Origin: Phycisphaerae bacterium
Lineage (GTDB): Bacteria > Planctomycetota > Phycisphaerae > UBA1845 > PWPN01
Direction of reading: 5' to 3'
Assembly: GCA_018003015.1 (NCBI GenBank)
Contig: JAGNEZ010000056.1
Location: forward strand, 1-41,462
Length of the DNA: 41,462 nt
Shown here: positions 8,186 through 18,112 of the stretch, piece after piece
Layout of the letters: every line of letters begins with the position of its first letter
How positions within the stretch are numbered: the stretch's first letter is position 1
Program-made: the position numbers and the translations under genes
The notes under the pieces: model-generated
Seen by the model: the letters and a program-made list of their open reading frames with translations, nothing else
Told to the model about the DNA's origin: nothing
The model's database searches: none

Positions 8186-11100
8186 TCATCCTCTTCGTGC
8201 GGCACTGGAAAGCTCCCCTTGGCCGGGGCGGGGACCGTCTCCCCTGGCCGCGACGGCCTGCCGCCAGAGTATCGCGGTCTTCTCAATCAGCTTGACCCGG
8301 TCGATCGGCTTGCTGACGTAGTCGTTGCAGCCGGCACGGATGCACTTCTCCCGGTCGGTGGCCATAGCGTGAGCGGTGAGGGCGATGATCGGTCCGGTGT
8401 GCCCGTGATCGCGCAGCCGGTGAGTGGCTTCGTAGCCGTCCATGATCGGCATCTGCATGTCCATGAGAACCACGTCGAACGGCTTGCCGCTGTTCCCGGC
8501 TGCGAGAGCCGCATCAATCGCCAGCCGCCCGTTCTCGACTACGGTGGTACTGGCCCCCGCCTTGTGGAGGATGTGGGAGATCAGGCGTTGGTTGTCCGGG
8601 CCGTCCTCGGCGATGAGAATCCTGCAGTCTCGCAGCGAATGGCTCCGGGCTTCATACTGGGCCCGTCGCTCCTCGGCGGTGACCACCGTGGCCGAGGCCG
8701 GATCGGCGATCATCCGGACCCCCTCGAGCGGACCCGTGGCAACACTGACCCGAAACTGAGTCCCAACCCCAGGCTGGCTTTCGACCACGACCAGGTCGCC
8801 GCCGAGCATCTCAGCCAGACGTTTGCTGATCGTCAGCCCCAGTCCGGTACCCCCGTACCGCCGCGTGGTCGAACTGTCCGCCTGCGTGAAGGGGTGAAAC
8901 AGCCGGCTGACCTCCTCGGCGGACATGCCGATGCCGGTGTCGAACAAGTCGAACTGCAGCAGGGGAACAGTGTGTTCGCTGTCCATGCCGATGACCAGCC
9001 GCACGTGGCCGAACTCGGTGAATTTGATGGCGTTGCCCGCAATGTTGATCAGGATCTGACGCAGACGGATGGGGTCGGTCTGGATCATCTCCGGGATCGC
9101 ACCGGCAAACTCGACCTCGAGCGAGAGCCCCTTGGCATTGGCCCTGACCCGCAGCAGCGAGATGACCTCGGCGACGATCTGGCAAGGCGAGCAAGACGCG
9201 TACTCAATACTCATCTTCCCGGCCTCGATCTTCGACAGATCCAGGATGTCGTTGATGACGCCGAGCAGATACTCACCGTTGCGGCGGATTGTCTTGAGGG
9301 CCTCGACCCGCTCCGGCGGCGCATCGGCCAGACTCCCGTTGTCCAGCAGGATTTCTGTGAAGCCGAGAATGGACGTCATCGGCGTACGTATCTCGTGGCT
9401 CATATTGGCCAGGAAATCACTCTTGGAACGACTGGCCGCCTCCGCCTCTCGGGTGGCCCGCTGGAGGTCGGCCTCGGTTCGCTTCCGCTCGGCATTGGTC
9501 AGAACCTGGGCGATCTGGTCGGCCATGACCCCCACGAAGACCGTCTCGTCACTGTGCCATTGGCGCTTCGGCCCGGTATGCCCGCACACCAGCGCCCCAA
9601 CCGCCTTGCCTCCGGCACGGATGGCCCCACTGAGAAGCGACGTGATCCCGTGAGGAATCAGAATCGCCTCAGCGAGTTCCCGGGTCCGAGAGTCCATCAG
9701 CGCGTCGACCGCGTCAATCGCCCGGGCGGAACGGAGCACATCGACCATGCGCCTGTATTGATCCGCGCGCAATTCCTCGCCTTTCAGGTGGGCGCGGTGA
9801 TCACGATCGAACAGATCGTGACATACGATTCGCTTCTGATCGTCGCTCAGAATCCAGACGCTCACACGGGAGACGCTGAGGGTGTCAGCGGTCAGCTCGG
9901 TGATCGCCTGGACGGCACCCGCGAAGTCGCCCCTGGTGACCGCTGCATGATTGACGATCCGAACAGTCGCGGCCTGCTGGGCTTGGATCCGGTCCAGCCG
10001 TGCGGCCTGTTCATCCTCGGCTTGCTTGCGAAGCGTGATGTTCGTCGCGATGCCAACGAACTGACTGATCGGCTGGTCGTCATGGCGGACGGGACTGAGG
10101 ACGATCTGCCAGACCGTCCCGTTCCCGTCCGGCTGCACATACCCGGCCTCGAGAGAGACTCTCTCGCCGAGCAGGACTCGTCGAACGCCCTCCTCGACCA
10201 CCGGCCGGGAGCGCTCGGCCCACAGGCCGGCGAACGGTCTGCCCAGCGTCTCGGCTTCCACCAGGCCCAGGGCAGTCAGACCGTTCCCGTTGATCGTCAG
10301 ACACTGTCCCTGGCCGTCGACCAGGAAGACACCGTTGGGCGAGCCCTCCACCAGGCTTCGGTGGCGGCGATCCGAAGCCCCAACCGCCAGTGCGGTATCC
10401 CGCGCATGCTGCTGGGCAACAAAGCGGCCGACTAACATGATCGCGATCAACAAGGTCGCGCCCATTGGAGTCAACCGGCCCTTGATGACGCTCCCTTGCC
10501 ATGCACGAGCGTCCCAGTTGATTTCCACGACGAACGGCTCAGGCCCGCCATCGGTCCAGTCGGAGAAAGGCACCCACGCGGTCGCCCAAACGCCCTCTCG
10601 GCCCGGTACGGGCTCGACGACGGACGGTTGATGCGATTCAAACGTACCCTCGAGTTGAGCGGATGCGGGTGAACAGACGCTTCCGGCCGGGCAACCACCT
10701 TCCGCAGAAGCCGGCTCAGAGTCAGCCAAGACCACGACCCGGCCACCCCTTCGCGAGAGCAGGCGAATCAAAGGGCAGCCGGAACTCGCTTCACGCAACA
10801 GCGCCAGCTGCTGCTTGGCAACGGCGAAGTCCGGGAGTGCGAAATCGGCGGGAGTGCCGGTGAGATGGCGGATCTTGCCGCGGTCAAGTGCGGCCGCCAC
10901 CAGTCTCCCCCGGTTGACTATGTCGTCGCACATCGATTGGCGGATTCGGATCTCCACGAGATGCGCACCGATCCAGCCGGCGACCAGGATCAGACTCAGT
11001 TCCAGGCCAAGCCAGGATCGACAAGCTCGCCCGATCCGGTCACGCGGCGCATCCTGGTCCATACAACGCAGATAGTGCCGCCAGATCGCCGCGACGACCA

Positions 11101-11725
11101 GAACGGCCAGCATGGCCCTCACCGCCTGAATCGGTATCCCCACCGTCTCCAGAAACGCAGCTTCGTTGAGGACGGTGGCGGGCAGGAATCCGACCCGGGG
11201 CGTCGCGAGAACCGAGGTGATGGCCAACGCACCTACGCCCAATCCGGCACCGGCCAGCCAACGACTTCGGGCACCGGCCCTGCCGGTCTCCTGGGCAAGT
11301 GCCAGGGCAGCCCACAGCCCGCCAATCATGTCGAGGGCGTAGCGGGTGGAACAACGCAGACCCGCCGGGCCAGCCACAACGCCAGAGAGGGCCAAGGCAA
11401 TCAGGGGGATGAGCACCCACTGTCCCGGACGGCGGCCGGTCGAGGTCGCCCAGGACGCTCGGCCAAACTCGGTCAGCGACAGACCCGCAGCCAGTGACGT
11501 CACCACGACGACGAGCAGGAGCGACGCATTCCTGTCCGCCCCAAAGATCAGCAACTCACTCCAATGCTGCAGCCCGGTGGCCAGGCCGTACACGGCCAGC
11601 CAGATCCAGGCCAGACCGGAGGCAGCCCGGCGGTGCAAGGCCAGGCAAAGGCACGCCAGCAGCATCTGGGACAGGCCGTGGACAAAGTGGATGTAATCCA
11701 GCTCTGTCGTGAACACCCGCGACAT
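8186..11725 (-). CDS. Membrane-bound hybrid sensor histidine kinase
   Basis: A 1179-residue two-component sensor. The frame stays open to 12106, but real protein begins at [18 protein letters not shown]: the 127 residues above it are Arg/Pro-rich without family resemblance. About eight hydrophobic segments lie in residues 1-250, then an extracytoplasmic region (about 250-420), one more helix (about 425-445), a PAS domain (about 460-590), a GAF domain (about 610-760), HisKA with phospho-acceptor His777 in SHEIRTPM, HATPase (N box [10 protein letters not shown] boxes DTGIGM and GGTGLGL) and a receiver with phospho-acceptor Asp1089 in [14 protein letters not shown] and conserved Lys in SKPI. GGAGG directly abuts the ATG and AAGGTG lies further up, so the start is not certain. 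No partner regulator is adjacent. The signal is unknown. Confidence 0.88.
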   Translation of the reverse strand: MSRVFTTELDYIHFVHGLSQMLLACLCLALHRRAASGLAWIWLAVYGLATGLQHWSELLIFGADRNASLLLVVVVTSLAAGLSLTEFGRASWATSTGRRPGQWVLIPLIALALSGVVAGPAGLRCSTRYALDMIGGLWAALALAQETGRAGARSRWLAGAGLGVGALAITSVLATPRVGFLPATVLNEAAFLETVGIPIQAVRAMLAVLVVAAIWRHYLRCMDQDAPRDRIGRACRSWLGLELSLILVAGWIGAHLVEIRIRQSMCDDIVNRGRLVAAALDRGKIRHLTGTPADFALPDFAVAKQQLALLREASSGCPLIRLLSRRGGRVVVLADSEPASAEGGCPAGSVCSPASAQLEGTFESHQPSVVEPVPGREGVWATAWVPFSDWTDGGPEPFVVEINWDARAWQGSVIKGRLTPMGATLLIAIMLVGRFVAQQHARDTALAVGASDRRHRSLVEGSPNGVFLVDGQGQCLTINGNGLTALGLVEAETLGRPFAGLWAERSRPVVEEGVRRVLLGERVSLEAGYVQPDGNGTVWQIVLSPVRHDDQPISQFVGIATNITLRKQAEDEQAARLDRIQAQQAATVRIVNHAAVTRGDFAGAVQAITELTADTLSVSRVSVWILSDDQKRIVCHDLFDRDHRAHLKGEELRADQYRRMVDVLRSARAIDAVDALMDSRTRELAEAILIPHGITSLLSGAIRAGGKAVGALVCGHTGPKRQWHSDETVFVGVMADQIAQVLTNAERKRTEADLQRATREAEAASRSKSDFLANMSHEIRTPMTSILGFTEILLDNGSLADAPPERVEALKTIRRNGEYLLGVINDILDLSKIEAGKMSIEYASCSPCQIVAEVISLLRVRANAKGLSLEVEFAGAIPEMIQTDPIRLRQILINIAGNAIKFTEFGHVRLVIGMDSEHTVPLLQFDLFDTGIGMSAEEVSRLFHPFTQADSSTTRRYGGTGLGLTISKRLAEMLGGDLVVVESQPGVGTQFRVSVATGPLEGVRMIADPASATVVTAEERRAQYEARSHSLRDCRILIAEDGPDNQRLISHILHKAGASTTVVENGRLAIDAALAAGNSGKPFDVVLMDMQMPIMDGYEATHRLRDHGHTGPIIALTAHAMATDREKCIRAGCNDYVSKPIDRVKLIEKTAILWRQAVAARGDGPRPGQGELSSAARRG

Positions 11726-12167
11726 CCTCCAGTCACCTTGAAGCCAAAACGCTCGATGGGGAATTTGCACCCCGACGTTCTGTGATCGGTCAGTTCGCAG
11801 CCTCCATTGACGATTACCGCCCGCGATTTCATGGCTGCAAACGCGAGACGGCAACGGGCCGGGACGGGACGCGGTCTGGTAACCGAGCAACGCCCGATAT
11901 AGCCGGCTTGGCTGGAGTGACTCGTCAGGGGGGTGGCCATACGGCTGGTCAAAGACCCATGCCTTCATCCGCAGCAAATATGCTCTCGGCGAGCCGTGGC
12001 CGTACTCGTCGGGCGGAGGAATATGACCGGCACAGCGGCCTGGTAGCTGCCGCTCGCTGCGGGGACGATAACTGTGATTCCCCGGCCGACCGGCACCGAG
12101 TGGCAATCATGCCGGCCCCAGATGGATAGCCAGGTTGGGACGCAACATCTGGCAGCGTTCCGCTGGC
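11726..12167. other. Gap between kinase and cytochrome c' genes
   Basis: In this 442-base stretch the minus-strand frame of the kinase stays open but does not look like protein. I see no strong promoter and no convincing RNA. A GGGACGCAA string at 12137-12145 recalls part of the c-di-GMP-I aptamer, but its partner elements are missing and it is on the wrong strand for the flanking genes. Confidence 0.5.
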
Positions 12168-12674
12168 TCAAGGACGGAACAGCGTGTGGCAGGCGTTGCA
12201 GGTGGACTGCACGCGCTCGAGAGAACGCTTGGCCTCCGGGAAGTTCTTGTGCTTGGCCGCCTCCCCGACCGCGTTGGCCTGATCACGGAACTTGTCGACC
12301 AGACTCAAGTAAGTGGCCCGATCATTGGCGCTCAGGTTCAGGTCCTTACTGATCTCGGCCATACCGGAACTGGCCTGGGCCATGTTCGTTGCGACCTCGG
12401 AGAGCTGATCGGCGCGCCGCTGCTCTTCAACCGCACCCTGCTCAGATTCGGAGAGCGGATCGAAGGTGAGCTTGTGCATGAGATCCTTCAGCCGCTGGTT
12501 CTGTATGGCGTGCATGGCCGGCTTGCCGGTGTCCGCCAGACGCCGCTGATACCGTTGCTCCGCAGTCGGCCCGCATGAGGCGAGCGCCAGCACGATCAGC
12601 GCAAAACCGCCAACGCCGGCGGTAATCAGGGTGCGGCGGATGATCCGACGGGGAGACGGGAAGACCTCACGCAT
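12168..12674 (-). CDS. Lipoprotein-type cytochrome c'-like protein
   Basis: A 168-residue exported haem protein. The ATG at 12674 has GGAGGAG six bases upstream; an upstream TTG (12689) would swallow that site and is rejected. The N-terminus has Arg pairs, a hydrophobic run and the lipobox ALAS-Cys34, so it should be lipid-anchored. The body (about 40-155) is helical and charged. The only haem motif is CNACH at 159-163, five residues from the C-terminus, the position typical of the four-helix cytochrome c' family, which binds NO or CO or buffers electrons. It lies 150 nt downstream of the DUF1080-ThuA gene on the same strand. The haem axial Met/His side was not located. Confidence 0.72.
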   Translation of the reverse strand: MREVFPSPRRIIRRTLITAGVGGFALIVLALASCGPTAEQRYQRRLADTGKPAMHAIQNQRLKDLMHKLTFDPLSESEQGAVEEQRRADQLSEVATNMAQASSGMAEISKDLNLSANDRATYLSLVDKFRDQANAVGEAAKHKNFPEAKRSLERVQSTCNACHTLFRP

Positions 12675-12824
12675 GATCTGCTCCTCCAACCTGAGTCCCT
12701 AGAGATGACCCTGCCTGGCAACGACGCCAAGTTCCGTGTGGGCAGGTTATTCCATCCATCCTCAGGATTCAAGCGGTTCCCGGCTCCGGGCGTCGAATTC
12801 TGCTTGCCTGAAGCCATGCCGGGA

Positions 12825-14405
12825 TCAGCGAGATCGCCACCGGTCAAGCAACTTGCTGACCGAATTCTTGTCGAAGTCCTTGGGCTGCGGCTTGTCGAGC
12901 CCGGCCTCAAGCTGCTCGAAGGTCGGCGTCTTGGACGGTACTCCGTCGGCGGGGACTTCCAGACCCGCGACCCAGGCAACCGCGTTGAGCACGATCTTGC
13001 GGTAGTCGTCGTTCGCCCAGTTCCAATGGATATGCCCGCCGGTGAAGCCGAATCCCCGCCCACCGCCGGGTCGTTCGAAGACCCATGCCGTGTGCTCGGG
13101 CATGCCCTTGCGGGCTCGGACGTGCTGGTTTCCGCTGTGAAAGCCATCTGGCCGCTCGCGGGTGGCGTCCGGTGGAAGGGCCGTGAGAATCGGAGTGACC
13201 TCTTTCATGTCCTCCGGAAACCGCATGTGATAGTACCACTCGTCATCGATCGCGAACGGCCGGACACCGCGGGCGACGGGATGTCTTGGAAACTCCTTGT
13301 ACTCGGCCGTCCAGAAGGGATTGACCGACCAGAAACCTTCGAAGTAGCCCCCGATCCACTTGAGAAAGCGGTCCCCGGCTTCGCCCTTGGGGACCTCGAC
13401 CGCGTAGTGAAGACAGGCGAGGTTGACGCCCTTGTCGATCAGTGCCTGGACCTCCTTGAGATGAGGGATGATGGGTTGCCCGCCGCCACCGTCGGCGTAG
13501 ATGACCACAGCGTTGGCATTGTCGAAAGCCGTCGGCTCTTTGGGCCAACCGTTGTGGTAGACCGTGGCCAGGATGCCAGGCATGTTCTCGTTGAGCAGCT
13601 TGGCCAACAACGCGCAGCCGGCGTTGTGTTCGTGTTCGCCATAGCCGTGACTGGACGGGCCGGCGACGAAAACGACTTTCCTCCTACCCTCCAGGGGAAG
13701 CCGTTTCAGCAAAACCTTGCGGAACTGGACTTTCATTGGCGGACCGGCGTGGAGCTGCAGAGCGATGATGCCGCTGAACCTCCTCATCTCTCTGTCCTCG
13801 TCGGTGGTATCGGACATGACCTGTCCGTTGATCTCGTGGATGAGCCGGTTGCCGCAGGCCACGATCCGGTAGAGGTTCCAGTCCTCCTTCTTGATCCGTT
13901 CACCGAGTTTGGCCCGGTCACCGACTTGGCCAGTGACCTTCGGTTTGTGGTCTGCGCCGATCACGACCTTGTCGCCCCGCGGGGCGATGATGCCGCGGTC
14001 GCGCTCGGCGTAGTGGGCCCCCGTCCATTCATTGGCTGCGTCCACGTCCGCCTGGTAGCCGCCGACCACCCACTTGCCGACCTGGGGCATCTCGAAACTG
14101 CGATACTGGACGCCGCTGTTCCCGCCGAAGATGCGGAACTCGAGCCTGAGTTCGAAGTCATCAACCAGGCCACCTCGCCAGATGAGGAAGGTGTTCAGCT
14201 TGATCGGCTTGTCGGCCGTGGTCTGCCCCGTGATGGCTTCGTCCTCAACCCGCCAGAGGTCGGGATCACCATCCCAGCCGGCTAGTGTCTTGCCGTCGAA
14301 GATCGGCTTGAAGCCGTCATCCCCCGCCGCAGCTGCTGGGGCAGGGAATACGCTCAGCACGACGAGGCCGCAAAGTACTTTCAGGGCGAGAATCCTTGGG
14401 GACAT
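12825..14405 (-). CDS. Secreted DUF1080 (3-keto-disaccharide hydrolase) - ThuA fusion
   Basis: The 526-residue product starts at [10 protein letters not shown], with GGGAGG six bases upstream; the frame above that start is not protein-like. A signal peptide (about 1-27, cut after APAAA) is followed by a DUF1080 / 3-keto-glycoside hydrolase jelly roll (about 30-212: [42 protein letters not shown]) and a ThuA-like class I glutamine amidotransferase fold (about 215-480: [34 protein letters not shown]). Both halves are linked to oxidised-sugar use in planctomycetes and relatives. The Cys of true amidotransferases is not in the ThuA elbow. It acts outside the cytoplasm. Likely co-transcribed with the cytochrome c' gene; substrate not determinable. 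Confidence 0.85.
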   Translation of the reverse strand: MSPRILALKVLCGLVVLSVFPAPAAAAGDDGFKPIFDGKTLAGWDGDPDLWRVEDEAITGQTTADKPIKLNTFLIWRGGLVDDFELRLEFRIFGGNSGVQYRSFEMPQVGKWVVGGYQADVDAANEWTGAHYAERDRGIIAPRGDKVVIGADHKPKVTGQVGDRAKLGERIKKEDWNLYRIVACGNRLIHEINGQVMSDTTDEDREMRRFSGIIALQLHAGPPMKVQFRKVLLKRLPLEGRRKVVFVAGPSSHGYGEHEHNAGCALLAKLLNENMPGILATVYHNGWPKEPTAFDNANAVVIYADGGGGQPIIPHLKEVQALIDKGVNLACLHYAVEVPKGEAGDRFLKWIGGYFEGFWSVNPFWTAEYKEFPRHPVARGVRPFAIDDEWYYHMRFPEDMKEVTPILTALPPDATRERPDGFHSGNQHVRARKGMPEHTAWVFERPGGGRGFGFTGGHIHWNWANDDYRKIVLNAVAWVAGLEVPADGVPSKTPTFEQLEAGLDKPQPKDFDKNSVSKLLDRWRSR

Positions 14406-14752
14406 CCGACACCTCCCTCGGGGTATTGGGGGACACACGACCGATATCGCACCATAAGCGTAGCGTCCGCCTGGTGAGGACGCAAAGAAGTGTTTTGGGG
14501 AAACCACGCCTTCACGATGCCATGACGACGAAGCCCTGAGTTGACCTTAAGTCATTTATTTGAAGTGTTTTACATGTTCTTGATGCGGCCGTCGCCCATC
14601 CCTCCCCTTCGTCCGGCAGCACGACGGACGCCTGCAATATCGGGCGGACAGGGTGGGTGGCCCCCCGATTCGCGCGGCTCGGCCAATGACCACCGAGAAA
14701 ACGCCGGACGACGAGGATAGGATTGATTAAGTCGCCGATGGGGGGGGGAAAG
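14406..14752. other. Intergenic region with an AT-rich island and a G9 run
   Basis: No gene is supported on either strand. An AT-rich island lies at about 14540-14585, in sharp contrast to the GC-rich surroundings; it may hold promoters for the divergent genes, but no clean -35/-10 pair with 16-18 nt spacing is seen. A run of nine G's spans 14740-14748, just before the ATG of the small frame at 14753. Confidence 0.5.
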
Positions 14753-14950
14753 ATGAGTCGTTTCATTCCATCAAATGTCATTGCTCACGCCGTCTGCCAG
14801 GCCGTCCGAATGACTCCCGAAGACCCCATGCCCACGGATCCCGCTGTCCACCTGTTTCGTCTCACCTATGGACTCACCGAATACGAACGCCTCGAAGTCA
14901 TGCGCATGGTACGGTGCATGATGGCATCCAGTAGATCCTCCAAGATCTGA
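14753..14950 (+). CDS. Small protein of unknown function (65 residues)
   Basis: The frame opens at an ATG four bases after a G9-A-A-A run that could act as a ribosome site. Composition and third-position GC look like those of real genes here. The protein has no signal peptide or membrane segment; its C-terminal half (about 35-58) is a probable amphipathic helix rich in Leu, Glu, Arg and Met. No family is recognised. It stands alone, with the convergent hydrolase gene ending 89 nt away. It could be a chance frame; an in-frame TTG at 14723 is less likely. Confidence 0.4.
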   Translation: MSRFIPSNVIAHAVCQAVRMTPEDPMPTDPAVHLFRLTYGLTEYERLEVMRMVRCMMASSRSSKI

Positions 14951-15038
14951 CCAACAGACAGACCGCGACGACCGGCTGCTCCGAGACGAATTTCGGTGGC
15001 TGGTTTTCTCTACCTTACCTCACAGTCCCCGGCATCGA

Positions 15039-16121
15039 TCAAGGTTCTGCCGCCCGGCTCTCGGGAGCTGTCGTGTTCGACTCGCCGGGTCGGCCGGTTT
15101 CCTCCGCCGGAGCCGTGGCCCCCGCCGGGAGCGGGAGATGCCGGGCAAGAAACTGATCGATCTTGTACCAGCAGTAATCGCTCACGCTCTGAGCAAGATC
15201 CATGGTGTGCGGCCATCCCGCGAGACGCACATATTCACAGGGAACATCGAGCTCCTTCAGCCTTGTCGCCAGGGCGTCGGCTTGCTCGATGGGCACGGTA
15301 TCGTCGATCGTGCCGTGCAGAATGAGCGTCGGCGGAGCATCCCTGGTCAGGTGGGTGAGCGGCGACGCTTGCCGGTACATCGCCTGAGCCTCCTGGTATT
15401 GCCTGCCGCCCATGAAGCTGACAACCACGGGCTGCGAGCGGGCGAACGGAGTGGTCAGGTCAGTGGGCCCGTAGAAGTTGATCACTGCTTGGACCCGACT
15501 GCTCGCTCGGGAATTCTCCCCGTCGCCTTCCAGCTCTGCGACCTTGGGTGAGTAACCCAGCATCATGGCCAAATGCCCCCCGGCCGATCCGCCCATGGCT
15601 GCAATCCTGTCCGGATCCACGTGCAGGACGTTCGCGTTGGCCCGCAACCAGCGCACCGCGCACTTGACGTCGTGCACGGCCGCCGGGTAGGGGGCCTGGC
15701 CCGAGAGCCGATAGGAGACAGTCGCGGCCACGTAGCCTCGCTCCGCAAGCTTGATGCAGTAGGGTCGATAGACGGAACGATGCCCGCTCTTCCAGGCCCC
15801 GCCGTGGATCAGCAGAATCGCGGGTACATTCCTCTCCAGTTTCCGTGGTTGGTAGAGATCGAGCTTCAACGAAATGTCGCCGACGCGGCCGTACTCCACG
15901 TCGGGCTTGACGACGACGTTGGCCGGCGTCAGCGCCAAGAGGTTGATGAGTCTGACTTCCCCGCGCCCGATGGCCGCCTTCACCTCTTCGGTCGAGGCAT
16001 AGCCCTTGGGAGGCGCCGGAGCCGATGTGGTCAGGGGGCGAGCCACCAGGCAGGTGGAGCCGGCAAGAACGATCCAACTGACCAAGCACAAACGCCGTGA
16101 AAGAGGCCGAGACGCGAGCAT
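15039..16121 (-). CDS. Secreted alpha/beta hydrolase (BD-FAE-like esterase)
   Basis: The 360-residue product starts at MLASRPLSRR with GAGGAGG nine bases upstream. The frame runs far upward to 17573, but that part is antisense to the permease gene and is not real. A signal peptide (about 1-30) precedes an alpha/beta hydrolase (about 70-330): oxyanion motif LIHGGAWKSG, nucleophile Ser in GGSAGGHLAMM, Asp in HGTIDDTVP and His in GWPHTMD complete the triad. The tail (about 332-360) is Ala/Pro/Glu-rich and disordered. The family covers acetyl-xylan/feruloyl esterases and general carboxylesterases. Substrate not determinable. Confidence 0.85.
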   Translation of the reverse strand: MLASRPLSRRLCLVSWIVLAGSTCLVARPLTTSAPAPPKGYASTEEVKAAIGRGEVRLINLLALTPANVVVKPDVEYGRVGDISLKLDLYQPRKLERNVPAILLIHGGAWKSGHRSVYRPYCIKLAERGYVAATVSYRLSGQAPYPAAVHDVKCAVRWLRANANVLHVDPDRIAAMGGSAGGHLAMMLGYSPKVAELEGDGENSRASSRVQAVINFYGPTDLTTPFARSQPVVVSFMGGRQYQEAQAMYRQASPLTHLTRDAPPTLILHGTIDDTVPIEQADALATRLKELDVPCEYVRLAGWPHTMDLAQSVSDYCWYKIDQFLARHLPLPAGATAPAEETGRPGESNTTAPESRAAEP

Positions 16122-16445
16122 GGTGGCGATCCTCCTCGCTGGACTCCGTCTGGGAGACACAGCTACCCATACGCGAGAAAGGGCCACCCGTCCAGCGGCG
16201 CAGGCCTTCCGCTCTGACGTTTGGATGCACGCCGCAGGACCCAGTCGTTCCGGCACAGTCCTCCCCATGAGCAAGATCCTCCCATCCTGCCCAATCGAGT
16301 CACGCCCGGAACAGGCCACCAGCCGGGTGAACAGCAGGCCGCCGAGCACCCTTCCGGCCATGACCCGATTCGTGGATGCCCACGATTCTCGATTGGGCCG
16401 CAACCACCACTTGCATTCCAACCCACCAGGGCCCAAGATGTCGCC
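16122..16445. other. Divergent intergenic region, hydrolase / permease
   Basis: These 324 bases separate two divergent genes and should hold both promoters. I see no well-spaced -35/-10 pair on either strand and no repeat. Open frames crossing it are extensions of the neighbours without protein character. Confidence 0.5.
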
Positions 16446-18047
16446 ATGAGCCAGTTCTTTGCCAGGAAACCGCTTCAGATGCTGATGGACGAGATGGCCG
16501 GCGAACACCGCCTCCGGCGAGTGTTGGGCCCCATTCAGCTCACTTTCCTGGGTATCGGCTGTATCATCGGGACCGGCATCTTCGTGCTGACCGGCGTGGC
16601 CGCTCATGATAAAGCCGGACCGGCCCTGATGCTGTCCTTCGCCGTGGCGGGAATGGCCTGCATCTTCGCGGCACTGTGCTATGCGGAATTCGCCTCCATG
16701 ATCCCGGTAGCCGGCTCCGCGTACACCTACGCCTACGCTACCCTCGGCGAACTGCTGGCCTGGATCATCGGCTGGGACCTGATCCTGGAGTACGGAGTGG
16801 CCTCGGCCGCCGTGGCCAACGGATGGTCGCATTACTTCCAGCAGTTCATCGGGATGTTCGGCCTCCATCTCCCATCTTTCCTGACCGTCGCTCCCTTTGA
16901 TTTCAGTCCGGAGACCGGTCTGCCCCAGATGACCCGCAGCCTCATCGATTTCCCCGCCATGTTCATCGTGGTGGCCATGACGATCCTCCTGGTCATCGGG
17001 ATCCGGGAAAGCGCGGGTTTCAACGCGATCATGGTGATCATCAAGCTGGCGGTTGTTCTTCTGGTCATTGTGGTTGGCTGGTCTTTCGTGAAACCGGAGA
17101 ACTGGCAGCCATTCGCTCCGTACGGCTACGGCGGACTGAGCTTCTTCGGTACCACGGTCTGGGGCGACGTGAGCAGGGGCGGCGAGCCGATGGGGATGAT
17201 GGCCGGAGCCGCAACCATCTTCTTCGCCTACATCGGCTTCGACGCGGTCTCGACGCAGGCGGAGGAGGCCCGTAATCCGCGGCGAGATGTCCCCATCGGC
17301 ATCATCGCCTCGCTGATCGTGTGTACCGTCTTGTACATCGGGGTGGCCGCCGTGCTGACCGGCATGGTGCGCTACGACCAGATCGAGATCAACGCCCCGG
17401 TGGCGGCGGCTTTCAAGCACGTCGGGTTGCGCTGGGCGGAGTTCGTGATCTCGCTCGGCGCCCTGGCCGGCATCACCTCGGTCTTGCTGGTGCTCATGCT
17501 CAGTCAGCCGCGGGTGCTGCTGGCCATGGCCCGCGATCGGCTCCTGCCGCCGGCCTTCTTCGCGGCGGTGCATCCCCGGTTCCGGACGCCGTGGAAATCC
17601 AGCATCGTCACCGGCATCTTCGTCGGACTGATGGCCGCCGTTCTGCCCCTGCGGATTCTGGCTGAACTGGTCAATATCGGGACGCTTCTGGCCTTCACCA
17701 TCGTGTGTGCGGCCGTTCTGATCATGCGCAAGACCCAGCCGAACGCCGAGCGGCCGTTTCGAGTGCCGTTCGCCCCCGTCGTCCCTGTGCTGGGCATGAT
17801 CATGTGCCTGCTGCTGATGTTCTCGCTGCCTTGGCAGAATTGGGTGCGGTTGGGCGTCTGGCTGGCGGTTGGCTTCATCATCTACTTCGGATACGGCCGC
17901 TACCGCAGTGTCCTCGCGCCCAACCTCGAGCGGCTCATCGGAACACAGGGGGTCTCAGGTAGCGGTTTCCCGGTCGCCGAGATCGAGCAGCCAACCGAAG
18001 ATCCTCCCCCCGGCCCCGCAGATGGCCCCCAGCCCCCACAAGCATGA
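16446..18047 (+). CDS. APC-superfamily amino acid permease
   Basis: A 533-residue inner-membrane transporter of the cationic amino acid transporter (YfnA-like) branch, with about 12-13 membrane segments. The start MSQFFARKPLQ is chosen because homology begins there (RVLGPIQLTFLGIGCIIGTGIF, the APC helix-1 signature GxGxxIGTGIF at about 31-43); no strong Shine-Dalgarno is seen, so the start is uncertain. Other marks are AEFASMIPVAGSAYTYAYATLGE (helix 3, shown by position near 80-100), and IGFDAVSTQAEEARNPRRDVP in the middle (about 262-282). The last 40 residues are Pro-rich and cytosolic. No metabolic partner genes are adjacent, so the substrate amino acid is open. Confidence 0.88.
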   Translation: MSQFFARKPLQMLMDEMAGEHRLRRVLGPIQLTFLGIGCIIGTGIFVLTGVAAHDKAGPALMLSFAVAGMACIFAALCYAEFASMIPVAGSAYTYAYATLGELLAWIIGWDLILEYGVASAAVANGWSHYFQQFIGMFGLHLPSFLTVAPFDFSPETGLPQMTRSLIDFPAMFIVVAMTILLVIGIRESAGFNAIMVIIKLAVVLLVIVVGWSFVKPENWQPFAPYGYGGLSFFGTTVWGDVSRGGEPMGMMAGAATIFFAYIGFDAVSTQAEEARNPRRDVPIGIIASLIVCTVLYIGVAAVLTGMVRYDQIEINAPVAAAFKHVGLRWAEFVISLGALAGITSVLLVLMLSQPRVLLAMARDRLLPPAFFAAVHPRFRTPWKSSIVTGIFVGLMAAVLPLRILAELVNIGTLLAFTIVCAAVLIMRKTQPNAERPFRVPFAPVVPVLGMIMCLLLMFSLPWQNWVRLGVWLAVGFIIYFGYGRYRSVLAPNLERLIGTQGVSGSGFPVAEIEQPTEDPPPGPADGPQPPQA

Positions 18048-18061
18048 TCAGGGTCGTCGCC

Positions 18062-18083
18062 CGGGTACCTTCCCCAGGTCCCG
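18062..18083. terminator. Terminator-like hairpin between convergent genes
   Basis: CGGG-T-ACCT pairs with AGGTCCCG (eight pairs, one bulged T) over a five-base loop, between the stops of the permease and the terC-like gene. No T-run follows on either strand, so if it works it may need Rho or serve as an RNA 3' end. Confidence 0.35.
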
Positions 18084-18112
18084 ATCAACCCTGGTGATGC
18101 CCGCACGTGACC

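Noticed and set aside
8219-10435. 738-residue plus-strand frame
   Set aside because: It lies antisense to the clearly real kinase and has Arg/Pro/Gly-rich composition with no motif; GC-rich genes open such frames.
12137-12145. GGGACGCAA as part of a c-di-GMP-I riboswitch
   Set aside because: The matching GCAAACC half and the tetraloop/receptor are missing, and no plus-strand gene lies downstream.
12705-14285. 526-residue plus-strand frame
   Set aside because: Antisense to the DUF1080-ThuA gene, whose motifs and signal peptide are clear.
16122-17573. Long N-terminal extension of the minus-strand hydrolase frame
   Set aside because: It runs antisense through the permease gene; signal peptide and ribosome site place the true start at 16121.
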